This document shows positions 1 through 6,585 of a stretch of DNA of 9,370 bases, in pieces (position 1 is the first letter of the stretch; the number at the start of each line of letters is the position of its first letter). Location of the stretch: the NCBI GenBank assembly GCA_016297415.1, contig JAEDGQ010000078.1:1-9370 (forward strand). Direction: 5' to 3'. Origin of the DNA: Treponema sp. GTDB lineage: Bacteria > Spirochaetota > Spirochaetia > Treponematales > Treponemataceae. The notes beneath the pieces are model-generated. The model was not told where the DNA came from and did no database searches. It was given only the letters and a program-made list of their open reading frames with translations. The translations under genes and the position numbers were made by a program.

Positions 1-24
1 ATAGCGTAACCCTGAAAAGCCTGA

Positions 25-41
25 TTTTTGCGAAGCAAAAA
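25..41. repeat. Short perfect inverted repeat (hairpin)
   Basis: TTTTTGC (25-31), GAA (32-34), GCAAAAA (35-41): a 7-bp perfect stem with a 3-base loop, containing the GCGAAGC core known to form unusually stable mini-hairpins in DNA. The T-run is on the 5' side and the A-run on the 3' side, the reverse of an intrinsic terminator, so a terminator role is unlikely on either strand. It could belong to a dispersed intergenic repeat; only one copy is seen here. Confidence 0.55.
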
Positions 42-121
42 GCCACCCTAAAAATGCAAATTCAAAACTCGACATTTGTCCTAATATTTTTCTTTAATAT
101 TTTATTCAGTTTTTTTATTCT

Positions 122-149
122 TTTATAAAATCACTTCTTAGTGTATAAT
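122..149 (+). promoter_or_regulatory. Promoter of the PilZ gene, predicted leaderless
   Basis: A perfect -10 box TATAAT (144-149) is preceded at 16 bp by TTTATA (122-127), which matches 4 of 6 bases of TTGACA. The ATG at 157 begins 8 bases after the -10 box, where transcription would be expected to start, and no Shine-Dalgarno sequence is visible before it. A leaderless mRNA is inferred. The -35 region also lies in the A/T palindrome TTTTATAAAA (121-130). Confidence 0.6.
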
Positions 150-156
150 ACTTTTT

Positions 157-1128
157 ATGGCTGAACAGGTTTCAGGTGGAATCTACGGAAAGAAAATCTT
201 TTTTCTAAACGCAACTTTTACCTTAAATACAAATATCATACTTCGTCTCATTGTACAGGAATATGAAGTCTACAAAATTGATGACTTCCGGCAGGTAAAA
301 AGTCTTTTAAAGCTGAATCCTGATGCCATTGTTTTTGTTAATATTGACAGCGGCAACCCTGTAAAAACCTGGTTCAACTTTATTCAGTATTTCGAAAATG
401 ACAAACAGTTCGAAAACGCCAGCTGGGGCGTTTTTTCTGCCAACATGAAAAAACCTGACAGAGAATTGTTTACAAAATTCCTTAAACTTAAAGCAGGTTT
501 TTTTCCTGACAACAAAGACTTCTCTACCATTATGAAGGAACTTACCGAAAAACTGGGTGAACTGCATGCTAAAGGACGCCGTCAGTTTGTCCGCTTAAAC
601 TGCAAAGATAATCCGGATCTTATTACTTTTTATGTATCTGGAAACATTATGTACAAAATGAAACTGCTGGATATTAGTTCTATCGGCTGCGGTATAAAGA
701 TTCCCTTAAAAGATGCACCTCTCCTGAATTCAATAAAGTCATTCTCCGGTCTGAACTTTATGCTCAGGGATAAACAGGTTAAACTTAACGCCCGAATTCA
801 CGCAACAAAACAGGAAGCTGATGGTTTTCTTGTAGTTCTTATTTTTACATCTGATACTCTGGCCTCAACAAGAAATACAATCAGAGCCTTTATATGTGAT
901 GAATCCCACAGAGCCCTGATGAATAAAATCCTCTTTATGTCATGGGACAAAACAGATTATTCAAATCTTGTTAATCCGGAAGATGTTAAAGAAGAAGAAC
1001 TTTCTGAATCTCAGAAAAAAGAAGCAGAAGAAAAAGCAGCAGCTGATGGAAATTCACCAAGTACAGAAATCTTTGGAGAATGCACAGATTCAGACCAGGC
1101 AGATCCTGCTGCAGAAGAAAATCTGTAA
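157..1128 (+). CDS. PilZ-domain protein with receiver-like N-terminal half
   Basis: This 323-residue protein is a likely cytoplasmic cyclic-di-GMP effector. The central part has the two PilZ ligand-binding signatures: an R-rich motif GRRQFVR (residues 140-146, RxxxR at R142/R146) and DISSIG (172-177, DxSxxG). Residues 12-130 have alternating strands and helices resembling a response-regulator receiver fold. However, N18-A19 sit where the acidic pair should be, and V61 sits near the phospho-acceptor position after NPDAIVF, so it is probably a pseudo-receiver. The C-terminal 50 residues are acidic, glutamate-rich and probably disordered. The start is the ATG just downstream of a TATAAT box, with no ribosome-binding site. 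It is monocistronic and converges on the leftward cluster with 24 bases between stops. The PilZ assignment is confident. The receiver-like reading is inference, and the partner (motility or envelope) is unknown. Confidence 0.85.
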   Translation: MAEQVSGGIYGKKIFFLNATFTLNTNIILRLIVQEYEVYKIDDFRQVKSLLKLNPDAIVFVNIDSGNPVKTWFNFIQYFENDKQFENASWGVFSANMKKPDRELFTKFLKLKAGFFPDNKDFSTIMKELTEKLGELHAKGRRQFVRLNCKDNPDLITFYVSGNIMYKMKLLDISSIGCGIKIPLKDAPLLNSIKSFSGLNFMLRDKQVKLNARIHATKQEADGFLVVLIFTSDTLASTRNTIRAFICDESHRALMNKILFMSWDKTDYSNLVNPEDVKEEELSESQKKEAEEKAAADGNSPSTEIFGECTDSDQADPAAEENL

Positions 1129-1152
1129 GACCTTGAATAACCGGGAGATTAA

Positions 1153-2091
1153 TTACAGGGTTGAAGCTTTATCCCTGCACTCTTTTGCCTGTGTATAAAA
1201 TCCTGCAGCATCGTAAACGGCACCAGCCCACAGAATCGAACTCTTAGCCCTTTCCTTTTCCTCTTCAGAACAACCGTTTTTCAAAAGAATAAGTCCATAG
1301 GCATAATAATCAGCTGCAATCACAGCAGAATTTTCAGCATCTTTATCATATTTTAAGGCCGCAGAAATTTCATTTAATGCATCATTCTTGTTTCCTGCCA
1401 GTGATGACATTCTGGCAGCATTGTAATAATCAAGTCCGATTTCAGAAAGATATCTGTTTTTTGTATGAATTTGAGCTGCTTCCAGATAAGCTTTTCTTGC
1501 TTCACCATAATTTTTATCAAAAGCATATACATCGCCTTTTGTGCGATAATAAAAACCCTGATAATAAGGTTCTTTTTCAAGTTTTTTTAATGAGTCATTA
1601 AGAACAGCTACAGCCTGATTAACATCCACATTTTTTTCGGATATTTCAATTTTCACCCTGTAAATTTTACAAAGTGCCGAAAGCAGCTCCTTTTTCTTTG
1701 CACGGCTGGCAAAAACTTCAGCCTGAGAAAGAAGATCCCGGGTAGAAAGTCCGCTGAAAGGAATTGTTTCTGTAATAATTTCTCCTGTTTCCGGATTTTG
1801 AGTTACATAAAGAGCTGGAGAATAAGAAAGTTTAAAAATAATTGCAGAAAGAGATACACGACAAAGCAAATCTGCATCATCTACACTAAGGGCAATTTTA
1901 TACGCTTCCTGAAGATGCCATCCTGCAGCCCGTAATTCACCGGAAACCAGTTCTTTGTTACCTGCTTCATACATGGCACCGGCATTATCTGATTTTTCAG
2001 TTACAACCATAGGTCTTTTTGGAGTTGATGAACAGCCCGAAAAAAATACAACTGCAGAAATCACAAAAAAACGAAACAATAATTTTTTCAT
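1153..2091 (-). CDS. TPR-like lipoprotein, last gene of the mla cluster
   Basis: This 312-residue protein starts with a typical lipoprotein signal: MKK, a hydrophobic stretch, then FSGC with the lipidated cysteine at C20. Phe at -3 departs from the E. coli consensus but fits the looser spirochaete lipobox. The mature part is helical with degenerate TPR-like units, clearest around residues 179-209 (GDVYAF...YGEARKAYLEAA), 217-250 (YYNAARMSSLAGNKNDALNEI) and 257-300. Nothing catalytic is visible. It follows the MCE gene by 11 bases. Its Shine-Dalgarno AGGAGA (2099-2104) overlaps that gene's TAG stop, so translation is probably coupled. The position suggests an envelope-anchored partner of the MCE transporter, perhaps taking the place of the missing MlaA or MlaC, but that is inference from context. 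Lipoprotein status is confident; function is unknown. Confidence 0.8.
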   Translation of the reverse strand: MKKLLFRFFVISAVVFFSGCSSTPKRPMVVTEKSDNAGAMYEAGNKELVSGELRAAGWHLQEAYKIALSVDDADLLCRVSLSAIIFKLSYSPALYVTQNPETGEIITETIPFSGLSTRDLLSQAEVFASRAKKKELLSALCKIYRVKIEISEKNVDVNQAVAVLNDSLKKLEKEPYYQGFYYRTKGDVYAFDKNYGEARKAYLEAAQIHTKNRYLSEIGLDYYNAARMSSLAGNKNDALNEISAALKYDKDAENSAVIAADYYAYGLILLKNGCSEEEKERAKSSILWAGAVYDAAGFYTQAKECRDKASTL

Positions 2092-2102
2092 CTGTATCTC
2101 TC

Positions 2103-3035
2103 CTAGAAATCAGAATCCCTTAACTGAGTTGTTGAAGTATCAGACTGAGACCTGTCAGGAATTCCGCCTCTTAAAAGAGGATTATTTTTAAGTCCTGTAA
2201 GAACATCCTGCATCTGAACAAGAGCCGCATTCAACTGAATAAGAGCATTGTCTACCTGTGGAACAGCATTTGTCATAAGTTTATCAGCATTACCGGAAAC
2301 ACCTGTAAGATCCCGGCTGATAATTTCAATATTATCCATGCTTCTTTCCAGATCACCGGCAACAGCAGGTCCCAAAAGATGCATAAGTACACCGTTATCA
2401 GAAGCAAGAATTTTATTGAGGTTTGCCATTGTTTCATTAAGTTCCAGAACAATACTCTGAATTGGAGTAATCCTTGATCCCCTGTATTTGCCGGAAAGTG
2501 CCACATCAACCTGGCCCGCAAGAGAATTAACGTGAGTAAGAAGTTCAGAAACCTGATTCATAAGGGCACCAATAGAATCAGTGGTTTTTTCCATTCTGAT
2601 AAGGTTATCATCAATAATTTTTTGACCTTTTCTTGAATCTACCCTGTAGATTTCTGAGCCGTTTTCAATTAATTCAGGTCCTTTACCAGGATAAAAAACA
2701 AAAGAAGAGCCAAGACCAATAGGACTTGTTACAAGCTGAACAAGAGAGTTTTCTTTTATGTAAGAGTAATATTCACCGCGAACATAGTAATCAACCCTTA
2801 CATTATTACCTTCAAGACTCACTTTTTTTACCTTTCCAATGGAAAAACCTTTATAAGTCAGGTCCATACCTGCAGAAACACCTGAACCTGTGTCAAAAAA
2901 AGTATAGTAACTGTATTTTTTTTCAAACCAGTGATGCTCAGATCCTAAGGCAAAAATCAGGGCAATAAGACCAGCCAGTGCTGCAATAGAAAAAATACCT
3001 ACTATCTGGTCTGCATAACGAATTCTAAATTTCAT
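2103..3035 (-). CDS. mlaD: MCE-domain (MlaD family) substrate-binding protein of a lipid ABC transporter
   Basis: This 310-residue protein is inner-membrane anchored and periplasmic. A single N-terminal membrane helix (about residues 9-31) is followed by an MCE domain (about 41-118), with the typical FFDTGSGVSAGMDLTYKGFSIGKV core and the strand LGSSFVFYPG near its end. Residues 125-290 form a long, probably coiled helical region rich in Leu, Asn and Val; such extensions in MCE proteins can build a lipid conduit. The C-terminal tail is polar. In the family, hexameric MCE rings pass phospholipid between the MlaE/MlaF complex and periplasmic partners. The ATG overlaps the ATPase stop (ATGA, 4 bases) and has GAGGA (3042-3046) at 6-base spacing. 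E. coli MlaD is much shorter (about 183 residues), so this is an extended form. The family is confident; substrate and direction of transport are unknown. Confidence 0.88.
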   Translation of the reverse strand: MKFRIRYADQIVGIFSIAALAGLIALIFALGSEHHWFEKKYSYYTFFDTGSGVSAGMDLTYKGFSIGKVKKVSLEGNNVRVDYYVRGEYYSYIKENSLVQLVTSPIGLGSSFVFYPGKGPELIENGSEIYRVDSRKGQKIIDDNLIRMEKTTDSIGALMNQVSELLTHVNSLAGQVDVALSGKYRGSRITPIQSIVLELNETMANLNKILASDNGVLMHLLGPAVAGDLERSMDNIEIISRDLTGVSGNADKLMTNAVPQVDNALIQLNAALVQMQDVLTGLKNNPLLRGGIPDRSQSDTSTTQLRDSDF

Positions 3036-3706
3036 GTGTTTTCCTCATTCTTCAGCATTCCCTCTTCCAGATGAAAAACTCTTCCGGGGAATTCTGTCAC
3101 AAAACTGGTACTGTGACTTACATATATTATAGTATTTCCCTGAGACAAAAAATTGTGAAGAAGTTCCATTATTACTCTTCCGCTTTTTTTGTCCAGAGAT
3201 TCTGTACATTCATCAAGAAACAGGATTTCAGGTCCGCAAATCATTGCTCTGGCAAAAGCAATTTTTTTCTGTTCACCAATGGATAAATCTACAGGTCTTA
3301 AATTTAAATCCCTGTCATAGCCCACCATAGCGCATATTGACTGAATGGTAAAAGTTCGTTCTTCTGAATTCATTTTTGGAAAATGTATCTGAAGGGGCAA
3401 AGAAAGATTCTGAATAATAGACTGATTCGCCCACAAAGCTGAATCCTGAAAAACAAAAGCTGTTTTTTTTCTAAAACTCAGGTTCTCTTTTACACTCATA
3501 TCATGGATTTTCTTGTCTTCAAAATAAACATCACCTTTTGTTGGAATAAGAATTCCTGCTGCAATTTTTAGCAGTGTAGATTTTCCGCATCCTGAACGGC
3601 CTGCAAAAGCAGTTGTTGTTCCTTTTTCAATTTCCAGGGAAATTCCGTTTATAAGTTTTTTATTTGAGGAACTGAATTCAACATTTTCAAGCTTAAAAAG
3701 TGCCAT
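3032..3706 (-). CDS. mlaF: ABC transporter ATPase (MlaF-like)
   Basis: This 224-residue cytoplasmic ATPase should power the adjacent MlaE-like permease. Visible motifs: Walker A GRSGCGKST (36-44), Q-loop FVFQD (84-88), signature LSIGEQ (141-146), Walker B ILFLDE with catalytic E166, D-loop ESLD (169-172) and switch histidine H198 in VSHS. The signature differs from the usual LSGGQ at the third and fifth positions (I143, E145); all nucleotide-contact motifs are otherwise intact, so it is probably active. The ATG at 3706 has AGGAG (3713-3717) 6 bases upstream, overlapping the TAG stop of the permease gene. Its stop overlaps the start of the MCE gene. The order permease-ATPase-MCE identifies it as the Mla-type ATPase rather than a generic importer component. 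Confidence 0.88.
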   Translation of the reverse strand: MALFKLENVEFSSSNKKLINGISLEIEKGTTTAFAGRSGCGKSTLLKIAAGILIPTKGDVYFEDKKIHDMSVKENLSFRKKTAFVFQDSALWANQSIIQNLSLPLQIHFPKMNSEERTFTIQSICAMVGYDRDLNLRPVDLSIGEQKKIAFARAMICGPEILFLDECTESLDKKSGRVIMELLHNFLSQGNTIIYVSHSTSFVTEFPGRVFHLEEGMLKNEENT

Positions 3707-3715
3707 TCCCCACTC

Positions 3716-4492
3716 CTACAAGACATAGAACATTACGATAACAAAGGCATCGATAATAATCATACCAAGAACAGAATTTCCTACAGCATGGATTCCAGCT
3801 ACAGGAACTTCAGTGGATGCTCTTTCTACATTAAAACCATAAAAAGTGGCAGTAATAGAAATAATCATTCCAAAAAGAAGGCTTTTTAAAAGAGAAGTTA
3901 AAATTACAGAAAGAGAAAGACCTGAAAGAATTCCACGAAGATAAGTAGAAACAGTAATAGGATTAATCATAAACTGAATTAAAGCAGGTCCCAGAAGTCC
4001 GCAAAAATTAAAGTAGAGATTCAGAAAAAATACTGAAAGAGTTACACCTAAAAAACGTGGTGCAACAAGATGAGATATAGGATCTACACCGCAGGCGATG
4101 TAACTTTCAATCTGATGTGTGACAACCATGTTTCCAAGCTCAGTGGCAATAGCAGTAGCTGAACGGGCAATTACTACAAACCCCACAATAAGAGGACCTA
4201 ATTCAAGGGTGATTACGATTGTTAAAAGCTGATAGATTAAAGAATCCTGTCCTATAGAAGTAAGAAAACTGTTTCCTACAAGAAAAATACCTGTACCCAT
4301 TGCTGTTGAAATAAAGGCAATAAGAGGAAGCGCTTCAATAAAGGTAAACAGAAGCTGCATGATAAGGATTTTTCTTGAAGCATTAGTTTTTAAGAAGCTG
4401 AAAGAACATCTGAAAGTACGGCCAATATACCCGAGAACATAAGGTACTGAATCAAATTTATGAATGATTAAATGACCGGCTTTTTTAAACAT
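3716..4492 (-). CDS. mlaE: MlaE-family (DUF140) lipid ABC transporter permease
   Basis: With the ATG at 4492 the protein has 258 residues, close to E. coli MlaE (260). It has several hydrophobic membrane helices and the family's conserved core: ELGP (97-100) followed by a region resembling the R-A-x-x-A-x-x-x-E-L-G cytoplasmic loop, then GVDPISHLVAPRFLG (135-149), the segment that contacts the ATPase. In the family it sits in the inner membrane and moves phospholipids together with MlaF and MlaD. The frame stays open upstream to a GTG at 4541-4543 that overlaps mtaB by 32 bases. I prefer the ATG because it gives the usual length, avoids the overlap and lies 7 bases after a perfect TATAAT. A TTG at 4526-4528 with AGGTGA 11 bases before it is a weaker option. 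Family confident; start less certain. Confidence 0.85.
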   Translation of the reverse strand: MFKKAGHLIIHKFDSVPYVLGYIGRTFRCSFSFLKTNASRKILIMQLLFTFIEALPLIAFISTAMGTGIFLVGNSFLTSIGQDSLIYQLLTIVITLELGPLIVGFVVIARSATAIATELGNMVVTHQIESYIACGVDPISHLVAPRFLGVTLSVFFLNLYFNFCGLLGPALIQFMINPITVSTYLRGILSGLSLSVILTSLLKSLLFGMIISITATFYGFNVERASTEVPVAGIHAVGNSVLGMIIIDAFVIVMFYVL

Positions 4493-4499
4493 GAAAACA

Positions 4500-4528
4500 A
4501 TTATAAATTGCTCACACAAGTTCCGCAA
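4500..4528 (-). promoter_or_regulatory. Internal promoter for mlaE-mlaF-mlaD-lipoprotein, predicted leaderless
   Basis: Reading the minus strand, TTGCGG (4528-4523), a 17-base spacer and a perfect TATAAT (4505-4500) are followed after 7 bases by the mlaE ATG at 4492. No Shine-Dalgarno sequence precedes that ATG, unlike most other genes of the cluster. The -35 lies inside the last codons of mtaB. The -10 is within a short inverted repeat CAATT-ATA-AATTG (4498-4510). A leaderless mlaE transcript is inferred. Confidence 0.55.
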
Positions 4529-5933
4529 GTGTATCGCTTTCACCTGTAACTTCAGAAGTATTAAGTGGACGGCGGATTTTTACCTGCACAAGAGTTCCCG
4601 GCTGAGGCAAAACATCTTTTTTGGAAAAAACAAGCTGGCAATGCAGGAAGTTTTCTGTTACTGCGTGAAGAACAACACGATCAGCAAAAAGTTTTGGTCT
4701 GTGAACAGTTTCGCAGACTGCAGAAAGCACCTGACCTTCAAAAGATTTAATATATTCACTCTTGGAATGACTGTTATATTCTTCAAGTTTTTCAACTCTC
4801 TGGCCGGCTACAGAATTAGGAACCATTGGTCTCATTTTATATGCTTCTGTACCAGGCCGGGCACTGAAGGGAAATGCATGAACAAAAGTAAATCCGCATT
4901 CCTTAAGCATCTTCATTGTAAGGTCAAAATCCTCATCGGTTTCACCAGGGAATCCTGCAATAATATCACAGGCCAGAAAAGGATTCTTTTTGGCTTTTTT
5001 TAAGAAAGTGCAGGCTCTGTAAACAGCCTCAATTTTGTAAGGCCGCTTCATTCTGGCAAGGACGGAATCGCTTCCACTCTGAACAGAAATATGGAAATGA
5101 GGACAAACTCTTGGATCTGCAACAATTGAAGCCAGTTCTTCATTTACAATTTCAGGGTATAGACTTGAAATTCTAAAACGGATTGTGGATGTATTTTCCA
5201 GCATTAACTTTAAGAGTCCTGCAAAATTAACAGTTCCCTCTTTCCATTTTCCTCTGTACTGACTGATATTTACAGTTGTTATTACAACTTCTTTCTGTCC
5301 GGCCTGTTCAAGAGCCTTTACTCTGTCTATAGCTTCCTGAGCATCAATACTTACAGATTTTCCACGGGCAAGACGAATTGCACAGTAGGTACATACACAA
5401 TTACATCCATCCTGAATTTTAAGGGAGGATCTTGAATGATGAAGAAAATTGTCAGGGACAAGCTTAAAAGGAAGCTGAATTTCACCAGGTCTGGCAGAAC
5501 TATATACAGGAGCGAAACTTTTCTGAATAAAAGCAGAAAGTTCTTCACCTTTTAAGGAATCATTTTTCAGAAGAAGTTCTGGAATTTCAGAAAGATGACC
5601 TTTGTACTGTCCCCCAAGAACACATACTCTTTTATCAATAGCAAGGATTTCATCTTTTGAGTTCTGTGCATAGCACCCTGTAACAAGAACGGCACACTGA
5701 GGACATTTAGACAGCAAAAGTCTGATAATTCTTCTTGCTTTCTGTTCTGCTTTTGCAGTAACAGTACATGTATTAACAACACAAAGAATTACATTCTGAT
5801 TTTCAGCAGTTTTTGCTGAGTAAGGAGACATTGAAATTTCAAAGCCGGCTTTAAAAAATAAAGAGGCTGAACCTTCTGATTCAACCTGATTTAATTTACA
5901 GCCTAAAGTTTCAAAATGAATGATTTTAGACAT
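4512..5933 (-). CDS. mtaB: MtaB-type tRNA methylthiotransferase (radical SAM)
   Basis: This 473-residue cytoplasmic enzyme should convert N6-threonylcarbamoyladenosine at position 37 of ANN-decoding tRNAs to its 2-methylthio form. The N-terminal methylthiotransferase domain has the three cluster cysteines: C12 (TLGCKLNQVESE), C56 (NTCTVT) and C87 (TGCYAQ). The radical-SAM domain has CxxxCxxC at C177, C181 and C184 (GCNCVCTYC). The conserved FPFSARPGTEA follows near residue 358, and a C-terminal TRAM-like domain covers about 400-460. The TLGCKLNQ signature favours MtaB over MiaB or RimO. The start is the ATG at 5933, with AAGGA (5940-5944) 6 bases upstream; a TTG one codon earlier is less likely. 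AAGGA overlaps the stop of the preceding TPR gene. The gene is a tRNA-modification member of an otherwise envelope-related cluster. Confidence 0.9.
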   Translation of the reverse strand: MSKIIHFETLGCKLNQVESEGSASLFFKAGFEISMSPYSAKTAENQNVILCVVNTCTVTAKAEQKARRIIRLLLSKCPQCAVLVTGCYAQNSKDEILAIDKRVCVLGGQYKGHLSEIPELLLKNDSLKGEELSAFIQKSFAPVYSSARPGEIQLPFKLVPDNFLHHSRSSLKIQDGCNCVCTYCAIRLARGKSVSIDAQEAIDRVKALEQAGQKEVVITTVNISQYRGKWKEGTVNFAGLLKLMLENTSTIRFRISSLYPEIVNEELASIVADPRVCPHFHISVQSGSDSVLARMKRPYKIEAVYRACTFLKKAKKNPFLACDIIAGFPGETDEDFDLTMKMLKECGFTFVHAFPFSARPGTEAYKMRPMVPNSVAGQRVEKLEEYNSHSKSEYIKSFEGQVLSAVCETVHRPKLFADRVVLHAVTENFLHCQLVFSKKDVLPQPGTLVQVKIRRPLNTSEVTGESDTLAELV

Positions 5934-5939
5934 CAAGAT

Positions 5940-5944
5940 TCCTT
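5940..5944 (-). promoter_or_regulatory. Ribosome binding site of mtaB (decides the start)
   Basis: On the minus strand, AAGGA lies 6 bases before the ATG at 5933 and only 3 before the in-frame TTG at 5936, favouring the ATG. It overlaps the TAA stop of the upstream TPR gene (TAAGGA), an arrangement expected to couple translation of the two genes. Confidence 0.65.
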
Positions 5945-6569
5945 AGCGTAAACGGGCAGAAACTCTTTCTTTACCACGTGCCGCATCGGCCTGATTTGGA
6001 TTAAGTTCAATTGCCTTACTGTAGGCAGCAAGAGCTGATTCAAGACTTCCAGCCATTTCACGTGCGTAACCACAGCGAGTCCACCAGTAATCAACAGTTG
6101 GTTCTGTATGAACGGCTGCAGTAAAAGAAATATCAGCATGCTGGTATTTTGCCTGACGGATGTAAATTTCACCCATGTAGTAATAAGCATTTCCAATGCG
6201 GCTTCCGTTTGCAGGAACATTTGCAAGATAAAGCTGGAACAATTCCATTGCTGCACTGTTTTTTCCCAGATAGAATTTTGATTCAGCCTGAATTTCAATA
6301 AGTCTTACATCATTTGGATTTACTTTTCTGGCTTCTGTAGAACGCTGTTCAGCTTCTGCATACTGCCTGTTACGAACAAGACTCCAGCATAATACACAAT
6401 AAGAATCGATGTTCTGAGGATTATCAGTAATTTCCTGTTCACAGATTTTAATTGCTTCTGGATAGTTACCGTTACGATAAAGAATGAGGGCATCGGCTTT
6501 CTGTGCAAAAACAGAGCCCCATGCAAGAAGAATTAAAGATATAAAAAGAATTGATTTTTTAGAAAACAT
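5943..6569 (-). CDS. Secreted tetratricopeptide-repeat protein
   Basis: This 208-residue protein has a Sec signal peptide (MFSKK, a hydrophobic core, cleavage predicted after VFA at residue 22), so it is probably periplasmic. Almost all of the mature protein is TPR repeats, at about 24-57, 58-91, 92-125, 127-160 and 161-195. The last is near consensus, with A...Y..A..LNPNQADA. TPR arrays are protein-interaction scaffolds, and no catalytic residues are seen. The ATG at 6569 has AGGTGA (6574-6579) 4 bases upstream. It follows the bactofilin gene by 16 bases and precedes mtaB by 9. Periplasmic TPR proteins often help assemble envelope complexes. A link with the downstream MCE transporter or with the TPR-like lipoprotein is plausible from context but unproven. 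Confidence 0.82.
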   Translation of the reverse strand: MFSKKSILFISLILLAWGSVFAQKADALILYRNGNYPEAIKICEQEITDNPQNIDSYCVLCWSLVRNRQYAEAEQRSTEARKVNPNDVRLIEIQAESKFYLGKNSAAMELFQLYLANVPANGSRIGNAYYYMGEIYIRQAKYQHADISFTAAVHTEPTVDYWWTRCGYAREMAGSLESALAAYSKAIELNPNQADAARGKERVSARLR

Positions 6570-6585
6570 AAACTCACCTGTAATA

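Noticed and set aside
71..80. GACA-TT-TGTC inverted repeat upstream of the PilZ gene as an operator
   Set aside because: It has only 4-bp arms and is distant from the promoter, so it is likely chance.
1156..1177. Hairpin CAGGG...CCCTG between the convergent genes as a terminator
   Set aside because: The stem is only 5 bp with a 12-base loop, and no clear T-run follows on either strand. It lies inside the end of the lipoprotein gene, so the evidence is too weak to call.
968..1198. Open frame overlapping the end of the PilZ gene in another frame
   Set aside because: It is a lysine-rich translation of the purine-rich region encoding the acidic PilZ tail. It has no independent evidence.
3126..3131. 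TATAAT on the minus strand within mlaF
   Set aside because: It falls in codons for the conserved strand before the switch histidine, about 90 bases from the next start, which has a good ribosome site. It is probably a coding coincidence.
4491..5003. Open frame of 170 codons on the plus strand opposite the end of mtaB
   Set aside because: It lies antisense to a well-supported enzyme gene, its translation is Lys/Phe/Cys-rich with no recognisable domain, and no ribosome site stands out.
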